Source: Athripsodes cinereus (taxonomy: Eukaryota; Arthropoda; Insecta; Trichoptera; Leptoceridae). Taken from it: 64,000 bases of DNA. How positions within the stretch are numbered: position 1 is the first letter of the stretch; every line of letters starts with the position of its first letter. The stretch lies in the NCBI GenBank assembly GCA_947579605.1, contig OX388314.1, positions 6,758,001 through 6,822,000 on the forward strand, in the 5' to 3' direction. Of the stretch, positions 1-10,599 are shown piece by piece. Under the pieces are notes generated by a model. That model ran no database searches. It worked only from the letters and a program-made list of their open reading frames with translations, and was not told where the DNA came from. Position numbers and translations under genes: made by a program.

Positions 1-719
1 GGATAGGTTATGCATAGCATTTTTCATTTTAAGAAGGATATTGAACACGTAGGTATGTCATGTATAAAGATTCTCCGGTTTGAGATTGACGGGCAATCTT
101 TCTGGCTGCCTACCGTAGATTAAGATTTGCACAGTAAGTGCTTAAAAATAGAAGCCGTCAAATTCATGGGGTATTCGAATCTTTTTATTCGAGTCTTTAG
201 TGTAAAACAGTGATTGAGAATGATATAAATATATTATGCTTATTCATTAATGTGTGCCTATTCGTAATCGTAAAGAAAAAAAGGTAGATCCCACCTATTT
301 TTTTTAAACTGTCTTGTCGTTAATTTGGTCTGTCTGCACTCACATGCGAGTATTAGTCGTAAAAAACTTTGTAATTATAGAAAAACACCCCAATTGAATG
401 ACTCGCTCTTAACTGTTTAATAAAGCCACGGCGTTGATTGAATATTTGGCAATTTAGTTTAAAAACTGCTTAGATATTTGGTATCCGGTTATAGGACTCA
501 TTGTTTCATTATTAATTTGAATAAACCAATATGCAAACTCTTCATTCGTCAATGTTGTTCAATAATATCGTTTATTCTGCTTTTTCGTCATCATGTTTCT
601 AGTATTTGTTTGAGGAATATGCAAATACGTATATTGAAATATTTGATATTTACTCTCATTAATATTTCTCGTACAAGTAGGGTGATAAGTAATTTTTTAA
701 AGAAAATTTGCAGAGACGA
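1..719. other. No gene recognised
   Basis: AT-rich sequence with short chance reading frames. I see no domain, RNA gene or repeat shared with the rest of the window. Confidence 0.5.
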
Positions 720-860
720 GACGAGTGGCGTGAGTAGAATGCGTGTTATAAAGTTTGAACGTGTGGAACGAATAAATGGTAAATATGTGTATAGAAGTGG
801 TGTAGGAAAACGCGGGCATCCGAAACTTATTTGACAGATCGCGTGAATGTGATTCCTAAG
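720..860 (+). pseudogene. LINE family 3 ORF2 C-terminal fragment, degenerate
   Basis: The translation keeps a weak copy of the motif series 'SRMRV.K.ERVERINGKYVYRSGVGKRGHPK', which in better copies of this window (44.6 kb, 5.2 kb) reads 'DRMRVNKLRWFGHVE...RGVRKRGRPR'. This is the segment after the reverse transcriptase domain of a non-LTR retrotransposon ORF2. The frame is disrupted and the copy lacks the catalytic domains, so it is a dead 5'-truncated remnant. The open frame extending upstream to about 478 carries no recognisable similarity and I treat it as chance. Confidence 0.6.
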
Positions 861-904
861 AATTTCATTCTCCTGCCTTTTAAAGTTAAATATATTGATA
901 TTTT

Positions 905-990
905 GTATCAGTATGTATTAACTGCGTGTAATAAAAACGCAAGATATTCAGGATGGGTGGCACATCTCATCATCACTTTGGAATCCTATG
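905..990 (-). mobile_element. Repeat A (SINE-like), partial
   Basis: The stretch 'TTCAGGATGGGTGGCACATCTCATC' region is the reverse complement of the repeat A core (GATGAGG.TTGCCACCCATCCTGAA) found about 17 times in the window. Only the central part is recognisable here. Confidence 0.6.
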
Positions 991-1235
991 ATCAACATTG
1001 CTATTTTTTACGAACATTGAATTTTATTTTACTTAATTTCACAAACAAACAATTAAGAAAATGATCAATAATAGCTCAACCGTAATGAATTCACAAAAAA
1101 TCAGAGCAATGGAATTCAACATCACCAATCAAGGTAGGAAAAGGGAATGGGAGTAAAGAGGAAAAGCACTCAGTGAGACCTCGAAGATGTTGGGGATCTT
1201 TTTATGTTTTTTTTTTTCAAAATTGCATTATATAA

Positions 1236-1320
1236 TAGATTATTATTTAATTATTTATTATTTGGATGATTAGTAAAGCGCCGTTTTGTGAAAAAAAATC
1301 CACCTCAAGGGCGCTCAAAA
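1236..1320 (-). mobile_element. 3' end of LINE family 6 (L2/CR1-like) with ATT-rich tail
   Basis: Read on the minus strand it runs GCGCCCTTGAGGTGG, a short spacer, AAACGGCGCT, AATCATCCAAATAAT. The same order follows the coding fragment at 22425-22800, so this is a 3' UTR remnant ending in an (AAT)n tail. No coding part is left. Confidence 0.55.
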
Positions 1321-2010
1321 GATGTATGAAATGTGTCGATATCATTAAACAAATATTATAAGATTCTGTATGCTCTGTTGAAACAAGTGTGTTGCTTTCA
1401 TGTAAATGGTATTCTTGTATTGATTCTTGAGTTTTATGAGTTTAAAATGAAACTTAAATAAATTCATGTTTTTCAGTATTGAATATTTAAAGCTATGACA
1501 ACAGATTTATTTTGCGTAGCAATTTGATGTGATGGTAATTCGATGGGTTCGAATGAGAAAAAAGCTCTTTTATGGATTAAATCGTAAATCCTCCTGAAGC
1601 AGTTAAAAGCTTATAAAGTATTCAAGCAAAGCACTTACAGACTTTTTGAGAATTTCACTTCGCGTTATTTAACAACACTCGTTTATGCTTAAATCAAAAT
1701 TCTCTGTATTTTTATAAGTATTATTATTATTATTATTAGTTGTTTATAAATCTGCTGTTATTTAAATTTATCTATGATTTAGTTTTTATTCTTAACAAAG
1801 AACGAGTTATAAATATAATTCACTAAATTTTACCATAGACACGTACAACTTTTTTGTAACTTGAAATTCTGATCGGATTTGCTTTATTTTGTCGAAATAA
1901 TAGAATTTTGTATTTATGTATTGGATTTGGATATTTATTTAGTAGATACTGGTATATAAATAATTACTTATGAAAACATTTTAAATTTTGATGATTCATA
2001 AAAATGTATA
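1321..2010. other. No gene recognised
   Basis: AT-rich; contains an (ATT)n microsatellite near 1720-1740. Nothing else identified. Confidence 0.5.
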
Positions 2011-2012
2011 TT

Positions 2013-2092
2013 CTAATATTTATTTTTCTGTTTGTTTCAGGTATGTGTCCTCCCATTCTTAAGCCAATAGTGAAAAGTTGAACCGAAAAAGG
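2013..2092 (+). other. Candidate recursive splice site or short non-coding exon
   Basis: A branchpoint-like CTAAT at 2013-2017 is followed by a pyrimidine tract and TTTGTTTCAG ending at 2040, directly abutted by GTATGT at 2041. A second donor-like AAG|GTAATC follows at 2091/2092. Juxtaposed acceptor and donor (CAG|GTATGT) is the known signature of a recursive splicing ratchet point in long insect introns. The 51 nt between the two donors has stops in all frames, so a coding exon is excluded. Inference from motifs only; RNA evidence is absent. Confidence 0.35.
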
Positions 2093-2317
2093 TAATCATA
2101 ATGCTAAAGATATTAAATGATTAATTCCGGGTCCTAATGATTCGAGTAGGTAAACAACTCTAATGTCGACAACCAACCGAAATTATTTAATGACAACTAA
2201 TTTAATCTATAATCGCAGAGAAAACTGTGAAGACGTTTATAAAAAGCAATGTTCTGTTGATAAAAAAGGACGAAGAAAATAATTCATAAAAATCAATGAT
2301 GCTTTTCATTAGGTCAA

Positions 2318-2606
2318 GATAAGCGAACCTTTCCTAGCCCAAGAACACCTTGCTGCAGGAGGCGATCTAGACTATGGGACATGGAAAACCCTAAATCGAC
2401 TGAGATCTGGTGTGGGAAACTGCCGCGACAATAGAGAACGATGGGGCTTCCTATAGGACGAATCCGGAGCATGTGACTGTGGTGCAGCACAGACTATGCC
2501 ACACTTGTTGGAGTGTCCATTGAGCCCTATCACTTGCACTATGGAGGATATTTTTGACGCAACTCCAACTGCTGTGCGTTTCACACAGTACTGGAGATCA
2601 GGTTAA
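2318..2606 (+). pseudogene. LINE family 7 ORF2 C-terminal zinc-binding region
   Basis: The + strand reads 'TWKTLNRLRSGVGNCRDNRE', then 'RWGFL', a stop, then 'DESGACDCGAAQTMPHLLEC' and 'PLSPITCTMEDIF'. The order LNRLRxGxGxC...WG...C.CG..QTM.H....CP is the C-terminal zinc-knuckle region of many insect and cnidarian non-LTR retrotransposon ORF2 proteins. One in-frame TAG interrupts it. No reverse transcriptase motif is present upstream, so this is a 5'-truncated, broken copy. It does not resemble the C-terminus of the intact element at 55-61 kb closely enough to be the same family. Confidence 0.75.
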
Positions 2607-2771
2607 TATATTTAGTATATTAGGTCAAGATTAAGAAGAATGCTTTATCTATCTACGAAGTCAATTGATTATCATTTCAAAACATTCACTAACATTGGGA
2701 TTTGACGAAAATAGCATTCTGTGCGAAATTAGTATAAAATAAGTAATAGGTGCCTTACGCTTCATCAAATC

Positions 2772-2792
2772 TGTGTGTGTGCGTGTGTGTTA
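2772..2792. repeat. GT microsatellite
   Basis: Interrupted (GT)n run (tgtgtgtgtgcgtgtgtgt). Confidence 0.8.
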
Positions 2793-2867
2793 ACATTATG
2801 GTGGATTGTCGGGTTCCGTGTCAACTTCAGGTAGAACTGCAAGACAACGCTCGATTCCATCACGACA

Positions 2868-3333
2868 CCCTACGGCAGGGATGCACAGACTTATAGGGAA
2901 CAAGGGCCACTCGGGAAGATTATGAGCTAAGGACGGGCCGCTATAAGAAAATTAACACTAAAAATTCAAATTTCCAGAAATGCACACACATTAAAATTTC
3001 TACCCCCCCCCCGTCACCGATTTTTCAAAATGGTATAGTACCTACTACTGTATAGGAATTTGAAATATTTCAAAAACACCTCGGTTTTCTTAAAGAAAAT
3101 TTTCTCGCAGTACCTGTGTTTGAATTTTCAAAATGGTATAGGAATTTTAAATATTTCAGAAACTCCTCAGTTTTGTTAAAGAATATTAACTTGAATTATT
3201 AAGTATCCGGTACTTTTACCGAATATCCGGTTATTACTGATACCTATTGACATTTTTTTTATATTGTATAATTCGCTGGCGGGCCGCAGATATACCGGCC
3301 GAGGGCCGCAGTTTGTGCATCGCTGCCCTACGG
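2868..3333 (+). mobile_element. hAT-type MITE, copy 1, with 8-bp target duplication
   Basis: The element proper is 2876-3325 (450 bp). It starts CAGGGATGCACAGAC and ends GTTTGTGCATCGCTG, giving terminal inverted repeats CAGNGATGCACARAC. Both sides carry the identical octamer CCCTACGG (2868-2875 and 3326-3333). An 8-bp duplication and CAG-starting ends are diagnostic of the hAT superfamily. It has no transposase and contains a 10-C run near 3003. A second copy lies at 42176-42536 in opposite orientation; copy 1 is longer because a segment of about 90 bp (3025-3100 versus 3125-3185) is duplicated inside it. Confidence 0.92.
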
Positions 3334-3372
3334 TGTGATATACATGTAACTGTGTGATATACATGTAACTGT
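3334..3372. repeat. Tandem duplication, 17-18 bp unit
   Basis: TGTGATATACATGTAAC occurs twice in tandem immediately after the right target duplication of the hAT element. Confidence 0.8.
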
Positions 3373-3505
3373 GTGAGAGCATTGTCGAGCAGAGCAGCAG
3401 TGACCTGAAGGTGGCTGCAATCTACCGCTTCCAAGACGTTCGACATCTCTCTCGTACATTTCAACCACTATCTTGCAGTTGTTGCTTGAAGTTGACGCGG
3501 GCTTG

Positions 3506-4861
3506 ACAACGCATCACAAGGCAGTTATTTATTGGAGGATTAGCTGGTATGAATTGATACAAATAATATGAATCATCTCTTGTTGTTTAGTCTCCTTCAG
3601 CTGAGTTATTACCTTTGGTATTTACTTGGTGGGATGTATGACACTATAGCGGGAGATTAACAACACAATTACTCATCTTTTCATTTATAAATTGCTCTTA
3701 TTAATTGCAAACAACGACCAACGCTAGTAAGAGACCCACTTAACTGAACCATTAATGTAAATATCTTCATTAAATTTCCTTTATTCGATGTAGTTTATTT
3801 ATGTAATACTATCTATTCAGGCACTACTTTTGTTAGTAAATTGCACTACTTAAAATGGGTGTTCCGCGTATTAAATTATGTCTAAATCGTTAGTAAAACT
3901 ATTTTTTATTGTTATATATTTAGTATAACATACATGAAATTTAACTATTGAGATTTTTTTTAACACAGTCATATGTTTTATTATTATTATTATTGACAAT
4001 AAGACGATTCTTACAAGGATCATTACAGCTGAAGGCTAATACGATCCTAGAAGAAAACATTAAACGATATCCAAACGATAACACAACTACAATATATCCT
4101 CGATTTTTCTTATGAACTCTGCATACATCACGCTGAAGATATAGAAGATATAACATTAAATAAAAGAATAGTTGGGCTAGATTTATACGAGAATTTTTCT
4201 TTGAACATAATAGGTTCCTATAAATAAAATAGAAAATTCAACAAAATTTTGAATTGTACCAACTATCACAATACACAATTTTCCTACACAAGTGTTGGTG
4301 CACTTTCTGGAGGGGTAAAAAACGTACTTGATTTCTAGAAAATTTTAAAAATATGTACATATAGTTGTTATAAACAGTGTTATGTTTAATAAAAATAAAT
4401 AAAAAAAAGGTAAAATACTTGTGACTCTTTAAGCGAGCTCTCTTCTAAAAAAATAAAACTGAATAAATTTAAAAGTAATCTGTTAGTAAAATATTTTATC
4501 GGAAATTTGAGTTGTGGGATGCGACCTTTGGCTTTACGGGATACTAGTTATTACAAGTAGTGGTAAACATGTTTTTCATCTTCTAGGAAAACATTATTTT
4601 TGAAATATTATTACCAACAAATAACCAATTTTTTTTCACATTTAAATAAAAGGTTTGAGGAGAAATGGTAGCAGAGTGTAATGTAAATAGAATTTTAGAG
4701 TATTACTTAAATAAATCTTGAATTATATTATAATGAAATTATATCTAGAATATATTTTTTCATTAATTTTTTGTTCAGCTTTATGAATGAACAAGAGGGA
4801 AGTATTAAGATGGTTTTATCTTAAATAAACATAAGAACATACGTATTAAAAATATATTGAA
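3506..4861. other. No gene recognised
   Basis: AT-rich; (TTA)n microsatellite near 3977-4000. No coding or repeat similarity recognised. Confidence 0.5.
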
Positions 4862-5560
4862 ACGAATTCCCGACCCCTCAGAGTCTTCGGTATAGAATAG
4901 GTCTTCCGTTCATTTCCATTACGTTTTCGAATGTCATGTGAATGGCAGGTGTTCGAAAAATAATCAAGCGATGAGGCATGTCACCCATCCTCAAGGTCTT
5001 ATATTTTTTCTGACACGGAGAGGACAATCTGCTTGTTTATTACATGCAGTTAGTATGTATGCAAGCGAAACTTGGACGTGGTTGAAGAAAGACGAATGTG
5101 GAATAAATGCTGTGGAGATGTGTTCACTAAAAAGAATGGTTGGTAAAACGTTGAGAGATAGAGTGAAGAATGAGGATATTAGGAAAATGAGCGGATGCAT
5201 GAGGAGTGTTTTGGATAGAATGCGTGTAAATAAGTTACGATGGTTGGGACATGTTGAGTGAATGCACGATGAAAGGATGACGAAGAGGATGTATCTATCT
5301 GAAAGAAGGGGTGTAAGGAAGCGCGGACGTCCAAGAATTACGTGGCTAGAGAAATCGGCGTGCATGTATGAAAAACTGAATAAATGTAGGGGAAGCGAAG
5401 GAAGTGTGAAGGGATAGATCTATATGCCACTCCGTTCTCTCTGCCTAGCCCATCTGGGACACGGCGTGAGGGTATGGTATGTATATATAGTATAGTCTGC
5501 TATCTATCCCACTTGTGTGATATGCCGTGATGGTATAGTATAATACAGTATTGTATAATC
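4862..5560 (+). mobile_element. Repeat A, full head and tail, split by a LINE
   Basis: The head and core run from about 4862 (GTCTTCGGTATAGAATAGG, then GATGAGGCATGTCACCCATCC) to the TTACATGCAGTTAG block ending near 5055. The 3' part resumes near 5495 with TCTGCTATCTATCCCACTTG, GATATGCCGTGATGG and a TATAGTATAAT tail. The LINE family 3 fragment between them was inserted into the repeat. Short TAG-type duplication at the junctions is possible but not decisive. Confidence 0.75.
5056..5494 (+). pseudogene. LINE family 3 ORF2 3' end, 5'-truncated
   Basis: The + strand encodes 'YASETWTWLKKDECGINAVE', 'MCSLKRMVGKTLRDRVKNED', 'DRMRVNKLRWLGHVE', a stop, then 'RMTKRMYLSERRGVRKRGRP'. The 'YGSETWT..K' start and 'RGRPRxxW' end are typical of the region downstream of the reverse transcriptase domain in non-LTR retrotransposons. 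It ends with the family's 3' terminus, TGCCTAGCCCATCTGGGACACGGCGTGAGGG plus TATAG repeats. In-frame stops and lack of the polymerase domain show it is dead. It sits inside a repeat A copy. Confidence 0.8.
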
Positions 5561-6228
5561 TATTTTTTTAGTCAAGTAAGATTATTTTTAAAATTCTATA
5601 GAATTCTTCCAAGTGATTTAAGTTTTATTCATAAAGTTAAATCGATTTAAGTATGAGATTCAGAATAAGAGTAGGTACTTACAACTTCTATTAAATATAA
5701 ACTTTAATCGGTTGACATTGAAAATATTGGGTCCTTGACTTTGTAAGATTCAACAAAAACGATTAAACCCACTCTACTCTGTATGTACGACTCACAGTCG
5801 TGTAAAGGACACATAAATATTTTACTTCGTTCGTTTATATGTTTGTAGGTGTGTGCTTTATTTGAAAATAAATAAATACCTACTACAGTTTGTGCGATAA
5901 CATATTATTATTGGATCTGCATGGAAATCCACATGTTTTGTCAGAACAACATTTTGATTCCAAGTTGTTGAATATATATCAATATTGGAGATAAAAATGT
6001 TATTATATAATAATGCCCTAAATTTGTTATCGCCTAAAAACATTACATTTATTTACTAATAATACAAAAAAGATAACTGTGTATGAAAAAATCAAAAATC
6101 ATTATATAGAACGGATCTGTCAAAAATATTTTGTCAGTTTTTAAATAATATCCCCCAAATTTTTCCCATTTTTCAGGGAATTTTTTATATTTTTCTTAAT
6201 TGTGCTTATTCGTGCATTTGGTGATTAT
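5561..6228. other. No gene recognised
   Basis: AT-rich, nothing identified. Confidence 0.5.
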
Positions 6229-6380
6229 TTTTATTTTATTTTATTTTATGTATTCAATATGGATCAAACAGCTGTTACAATAAATATAAACAATTAATTA
6301 TAACAATGAGCAAACCAGTAATGATCCCTTTCTTACCAACTAATAAACATACATTTGAGGTACTTTATTAAATAAAAAAA
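6229..6380 (+). repeat. Repeat E, copy 1
   Basis: About 150 bp similar to 23537-23700 in the same orientation: shared blocks ATGGATCA.ACAG, ATAAATATAA, CAATTAATTATAAC, ATGAGCAAACCA, CTTACCAACTAATAAAC and TTTGAGGTACT. Class unknown; no terminal repeats seen. Confidence 0.7.
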
Positions 6381-9356
6381 GATGCAGGAAGAATCTAAAA
6401 TGCTTTCACATGGGTATATAAAAAAATGTAAAATAAAAAAAAATTACACATGTCCACCAAGTCCACAAATCCAACTCTCAAAAGTAGCGATTACCATGTA
6501 AATTTTCCTAAGCGAAGCTGCGTAAAAGTAAACTAGTAGGTTTATAATTTAATAACGTATTGTGAAAATACAATAAAAAAAATATTACACACAGCTTATA
6601 GCGCGTGGTCTTGCATTTTGATTATGTACTGTTGTCATACCATAGTATCACACATACATCTTATACATCTTAATATGGACACTGCGCTACTTAGAATTGT
6701 ACGAGTATGAAGGTTCTTACTAAGAAACACTTAGATTTCCAACCTTCTTGCAAATGTTTGAGTTGATTTGTAAAAATCTTTGTTTGTTTTTAAAATATTT
6801 ATTTATTTAGAGCTCACTGCACGGGGCCTTGCATATGGTGGAGGATCGCTCGAGGTGGAGACAGATGGTCTACAGAACGGGGCATGATGGTCACGATCCT
6901 CAGAATTGAGGGACCAACTAATTTTGTTCCACTTACCCAATTTTTGCATTATACAGTGTATGCGTTATAGTTGCTTTTACTAAACAGCGAATAGGTAAAC
7001 TAATGTTTTCTATAAAAAAAATTGCACCCTTTGAACGTAGTACTGGGATACAATATGTTAATTTAAATTAGTTTATTTTTGTTTAAAGTTATCAAACATG
7101 TATGAAATGTTAACATCTCATTGTCTATGTTATGTTAATATATACGTACATGAATAGATGACAATGTGACTTATCACTGAACATAAGATAAAATATTTGT
7201 ATTCGATCTCAGTTTTTACAGAACACTCTTAAAATATAATAAAGGGGTAATTTTTCTTTTCCGAAACATAATGAATATAATAATTTTCATCGCCGATGTT
7301 TGAACAAGATTAAAATTATTAGTGTCAACGACATCAGCAATAAATAATACATATTATAACCACGATCATTTTGATTGCGATCATAATGTTGGTAAAGAGA
7401 GGGACAGATAACAATGTGTCACAGTTGTGTTTGAGAAGGATAAAGAAATGTGGAATTATGAAATATTGTAATATTCTCTGATAATATTATAAAATAGTGT
7501 TTTGAGGGCAAACGTGTATCCTTGCTACCGTGGATCATGCGCGGAGAGAGATTTTGATGTTTTCATAGACACATCGAACTGTTCTATAAAACTATTTTTA
7601 TTGACTGTATGTTTGTTATAAAATGGACTATCCTAGAACATGTAAATAAAAACAAAAAACTTTGTAGAGTAATACTATGTACTTTTATTCAGTGACCAGG
7701 TTCCGATATGATTTAACGAACGAGTTTTCTTACTATGTTTTAATTATTACAATAATTTTTGTTTGTTAATTATCACAATTAATTTGTTTAATCCCAAAGG
7801 GCTCAAATAACTCGGTTAATTGATTAATTAATTTTCACAATAAACTTTTTTGTTCCTAAAGCACTCTACAACGGGTGGATAGCCGAAATATAAAAAAAAA
7901 GAATTCTGCGACCGTTTCGACAAGTTAGTGTCATTAACGAGCAGTTTGGAAAAAATCTTTCCTTCGTCATAATTCTTTTCTATACACTTTACTTTCATTT
8001 GAAATTAGACCATTGTTGTCTTAGAACTGTGTGTCAATAGCAGCATAAAAGTAAACCAATCACCGAATATAAATATGTAATGGCTTACATCGCCTAATAT
8101 AAACATGCAGTGTCACAGTCCACAGATATCTTCTTCGAAACCCAGTAGGTATTTTAAATTTAGAATATCGCTGCATTTGCATAAACCAAAAACATATTAT
8201 TTATTAAAGGTAATATATTATTTATAAAAGCAAAAGGGCGTCTTTTTTCATTGATTGCTTAGTATTTTGCATGATAATAAAAACGTCTTTTATGTAAATC
8301 ACAAACAATTTAAACTGAAGTAATTTACAATATTTAAACATCCATTTTAGCAAAACACGTCTATTAAAAAGTCTATTAATTCATACATTTTTCATTCAAA
8401 GATATATTTATATTTTTTTTAGAAAATATGTTCAGTGCTCATGAATGACTTTAGAAAAAAATCGAGAAAAATTATTTCACATTTTTATAAATTTCGATGT
8501 GACGATGTTAATTTGTTATTTGAAACATTTTTGCGGGAGATTATAGCTTATAAAATGAGGTCATTTGTTATCCCTTTCATAGAATTTTCTAACACAGATT
8601 TTTTTATTCTTTTATATAAGAATAATATTATTTTTCTTTATTCCCTTTTCTCTCCTAGCAAGCTTATGGATGCGATCGGGAGTAAAGATAAAAATATTGT
8701 TGTGAATAACCCGATGTCGACAATTTTTGATGATTATCATCGTTATTTGTATACTTTGATGAAAAACAGAATATCAAATCTGGATGTACATAAACCGTTT
8801 CCTATCTAAGCATCCTATCAACTCTTTTTATGTATTTTTATTTTACTTACTTCCACGTTAAGTTTTAGGGTTATGTTTGAAAAAAAAAACACGTTTAAAA
8901 AAAACAGATGTCTTTTTATTATGAATGTTATGAATTTAATGATAAGTGATGTGAATTTAATGAAAGTTTGTAATTAATTTACCATGTGTTAACATATTTT
9001 TTAACACAGTGAGTTTCTTGATGAAAGACAGATAAAGGATTTAGGTTCTTTTAGAATATCATAAAGGTTTATTATTTAATAGCATTAACCGACTGAAAGT
9101 AACTGCCTGAAACTTTATCACAGTATTACGATCTTGAAAAAGCGGTACTTTTTAGTTTACAATAAAGAAATATTTAGTACATTAATTATCAAATAGCTTC
9201 ATCGTCACTGAATGTATACATAATTTTTTTTTCTGTGGCAAACAGATGGAGTACCTACGCTTTATATCAATATAGGTAAGTGTAATTTAAAAAACATTTG
9301 GCAAGGCAATGGTTAGCTAGGAGGAATCTTACTCCAGTTTAAATAATTACTGTAAA
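6381..9356. other. No gene recognised
   Basis: AT-rich. An open frame of 124 codons at 8435-8809 has no recognisable domain and is within what chance allows at this base composition. No shared repeat detected. Confidence 0.45.
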
Positions 9357-9491
9357 GGACGAAATTCCAAAACAAATGTTTTCTTCTACTATATGTTTCA
9401 AAGTCGAGAGAGACGTCTTTCGTCTTATAAAGACAATGTCAATCTCATTGAGTATTTAATAGAAGAAAACATTTGTTTTTTAATTTCGTTA
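9357..9491. mobile_element. Small palindromic element, copy 1
   Basis: Arms of 28 bp at 9361-9388 and 9460-9487 are inverted repeats with 26 of 28 matches (GAAATT..AAAACAAATGTTTTCTTCTA). The central part contains GAGAGAGACGTCTTTC and AGACAATGTCAAT. A diverged copy with the same arms and centre lies at 16200-16334, so this is a dispersed MITE-like family rather than a chance hairpin. Confidence 0.75.
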
Positions 9492-9509
9492 TGGAATTCT
9501 ACTACCTAC

Positions 9510-10374
9510 TTAAGGGCCCCGTTTAGCAAAAACGGTAAAATATTCAATTTTTAACAAATTTGATAGAAAAACTGCCAAAACTTGTTAACCCTTGGGAACA
9601 TATTGATTTGATAGAATAAAAAACTATACTACTACTACTACTACTATAACATCACGGCATATCCCACAAATGGGGTAGCCAGCAGACCAGCTGCATATAA
9701 AACATGCAAGCTGTCTTCTCCGTGCCAATATAAAATCAAGACATTCAGGATGGGTGGCAAACAAATATTTATTACCAATATTAGTTTTTTCCTAAAAAAT
9801 AAATAGATCGCAGACTGACGAGATACATTAGGTACTCTTCTTTATATCAAAATACAAATTATTTGTCAAATAAATATATTTTTTATTCATCCTATCAAGC
9901 ATAAAAATACTATAGATTTTAGCAAACTTTTTTTAGTATACAAAAAATCGAGTTCATGTGGTGATTTTTGATTCCAAAATATCAGAAATTTTATCAAAAA
10001 AATATTTTTGAAATCGGTCAATATCCATGAAAAAAACAAAAAAAAATATAATTTATTTGTTCTATAATTGTAATGACTATCTATGTATTCGTAATATTAA
10101 AAAAAATATATGACAATTTGAGGGATTCTCGTGCATTTATGTACCAAAAACACCCCTGAATTCGTTTTTTAGAAATATGCTTTTTTATTAACGAATACTA
10201 TGAAGCTAATATCAAGTTTTTTTTTTTAAAGTTAAAGTTTGATGTTGGTAATTAATATTTGTTTTCATATTTTATCAAATCGAAATGTTCGTAGGGTCAA
10301 CAAGTTTTGAGAGTTTGTGTACCAAACTAGTTGAAAATTGAATGTTTTATCGTTTTTGCTAAAGGGCCCCTTAA
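9510..10374. mobile_element. TTAA-flanked non-autonomous DNA element with long TIRs
   Basis: The element 9514-10370 (857 bp) starts GGGCCCCGTTTAGCAAAAAC and ends, in reverse complement, GGGGCCCTTTAGCAAAAAC. TTAA flanks both ends (9510-9513, 10371-10374). The inverted repeats extend about 150 bp inward once the inserted repeat A copy (9624-9758) is removed: both arms contain AAAACTTGTT.ACCC, GATTTGATA.AATA and AACAAATATT.ATTACCAA. TTAA duplication is the mark of piggyBac-type transposition; a piggyBac transposase relic lies 3.6 kb away, but shared ends have not been shown. No open frame remains inside. Confidence 0.85.
9624..9758 (-). mobile_element. Repeat A inside the TTAA element
   Basis: From the left: (ACT)n tail, CATCACGGCATATCCCACAA, GGGGTAGCCAGCAGACCAGC, ACATGCAAGCTGTCTTCTCC, CATTCAGGATGGGTGGCAAA. 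This is repeat A in reverse with its 3' end at the left. The two TIR arms of the host element align without this segment, which fixes its boundaries to within a few bases. Confidence 0.85.
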
Positions 10375-10489
10375 ACTCCAACACGATGAATTAAAAGGTT
10401 TTCAAAGATGTATTTGGATAAATAATACATCTTGTTTATGTAAATTTAACACACGAAACAAACATATAAGGCTTAGAAAAGACAACGTC

Positions 10490-10580
10490 ACCTCATTTGG
10501 TGGTGCCCCGGACTGGACTTGAACCCGCAACCCATCTTGTCGCGAGATGTGCTTTGTCCAATTAAGCTACCTTATTCACT
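10490..10580 (-). mobile_element. tRNA-derived SINE head, copy 1
   Basis: On the minus strand an A-box-like TAGCTTAATTGG (10558-10569) and a B-box GGTTCAAGTCC (10515-10525) occupy the spacing of an internal RNA polymerase III promoter, with tRNA-like CCGGGG at the end. The sequence does not fold as a full tRNA and has a diverged relative at 20555-20660, so it is a SINE rather than a tRNA gene. Confidence 0.75.
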
Positions 10581-10599
10581 TAAAAAATAAGTCTAAATG

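Larger units (their letters stand above)
2805..3510. repeat. Old inverted repeat enclosing the hAT MITE
   Basis: An imperfect inverted pair of about 40 bp lies at 2806-2847 and about 3465-3506; both arms contain CGTCAACTTCA/GTGTCAACTTCA followed by AACTGCAAGA. The hAT element 2876-3325 sits between them. Without it the arms would be about 170 bp apart. Could be a remnant MITE or inverted duplication of coding-like repeat sequence; unclassified. Confidence 0.45.

Noticed and set aside
478..834. 118-codon protein
   Set aside because: Only its last third resembles LINE family 3; the rest is AT-rich chance sequence.
5858..6043. Small minus-strand frame
   Set aside because: Short, no motif, typical of random AT-rich DNA.
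8435..8809. 124-codon open frame as a host gene
   Set aside because: No domain, signal peptide or known motif; a frame this long is expected about once by chance in 64 kb at this AT content.
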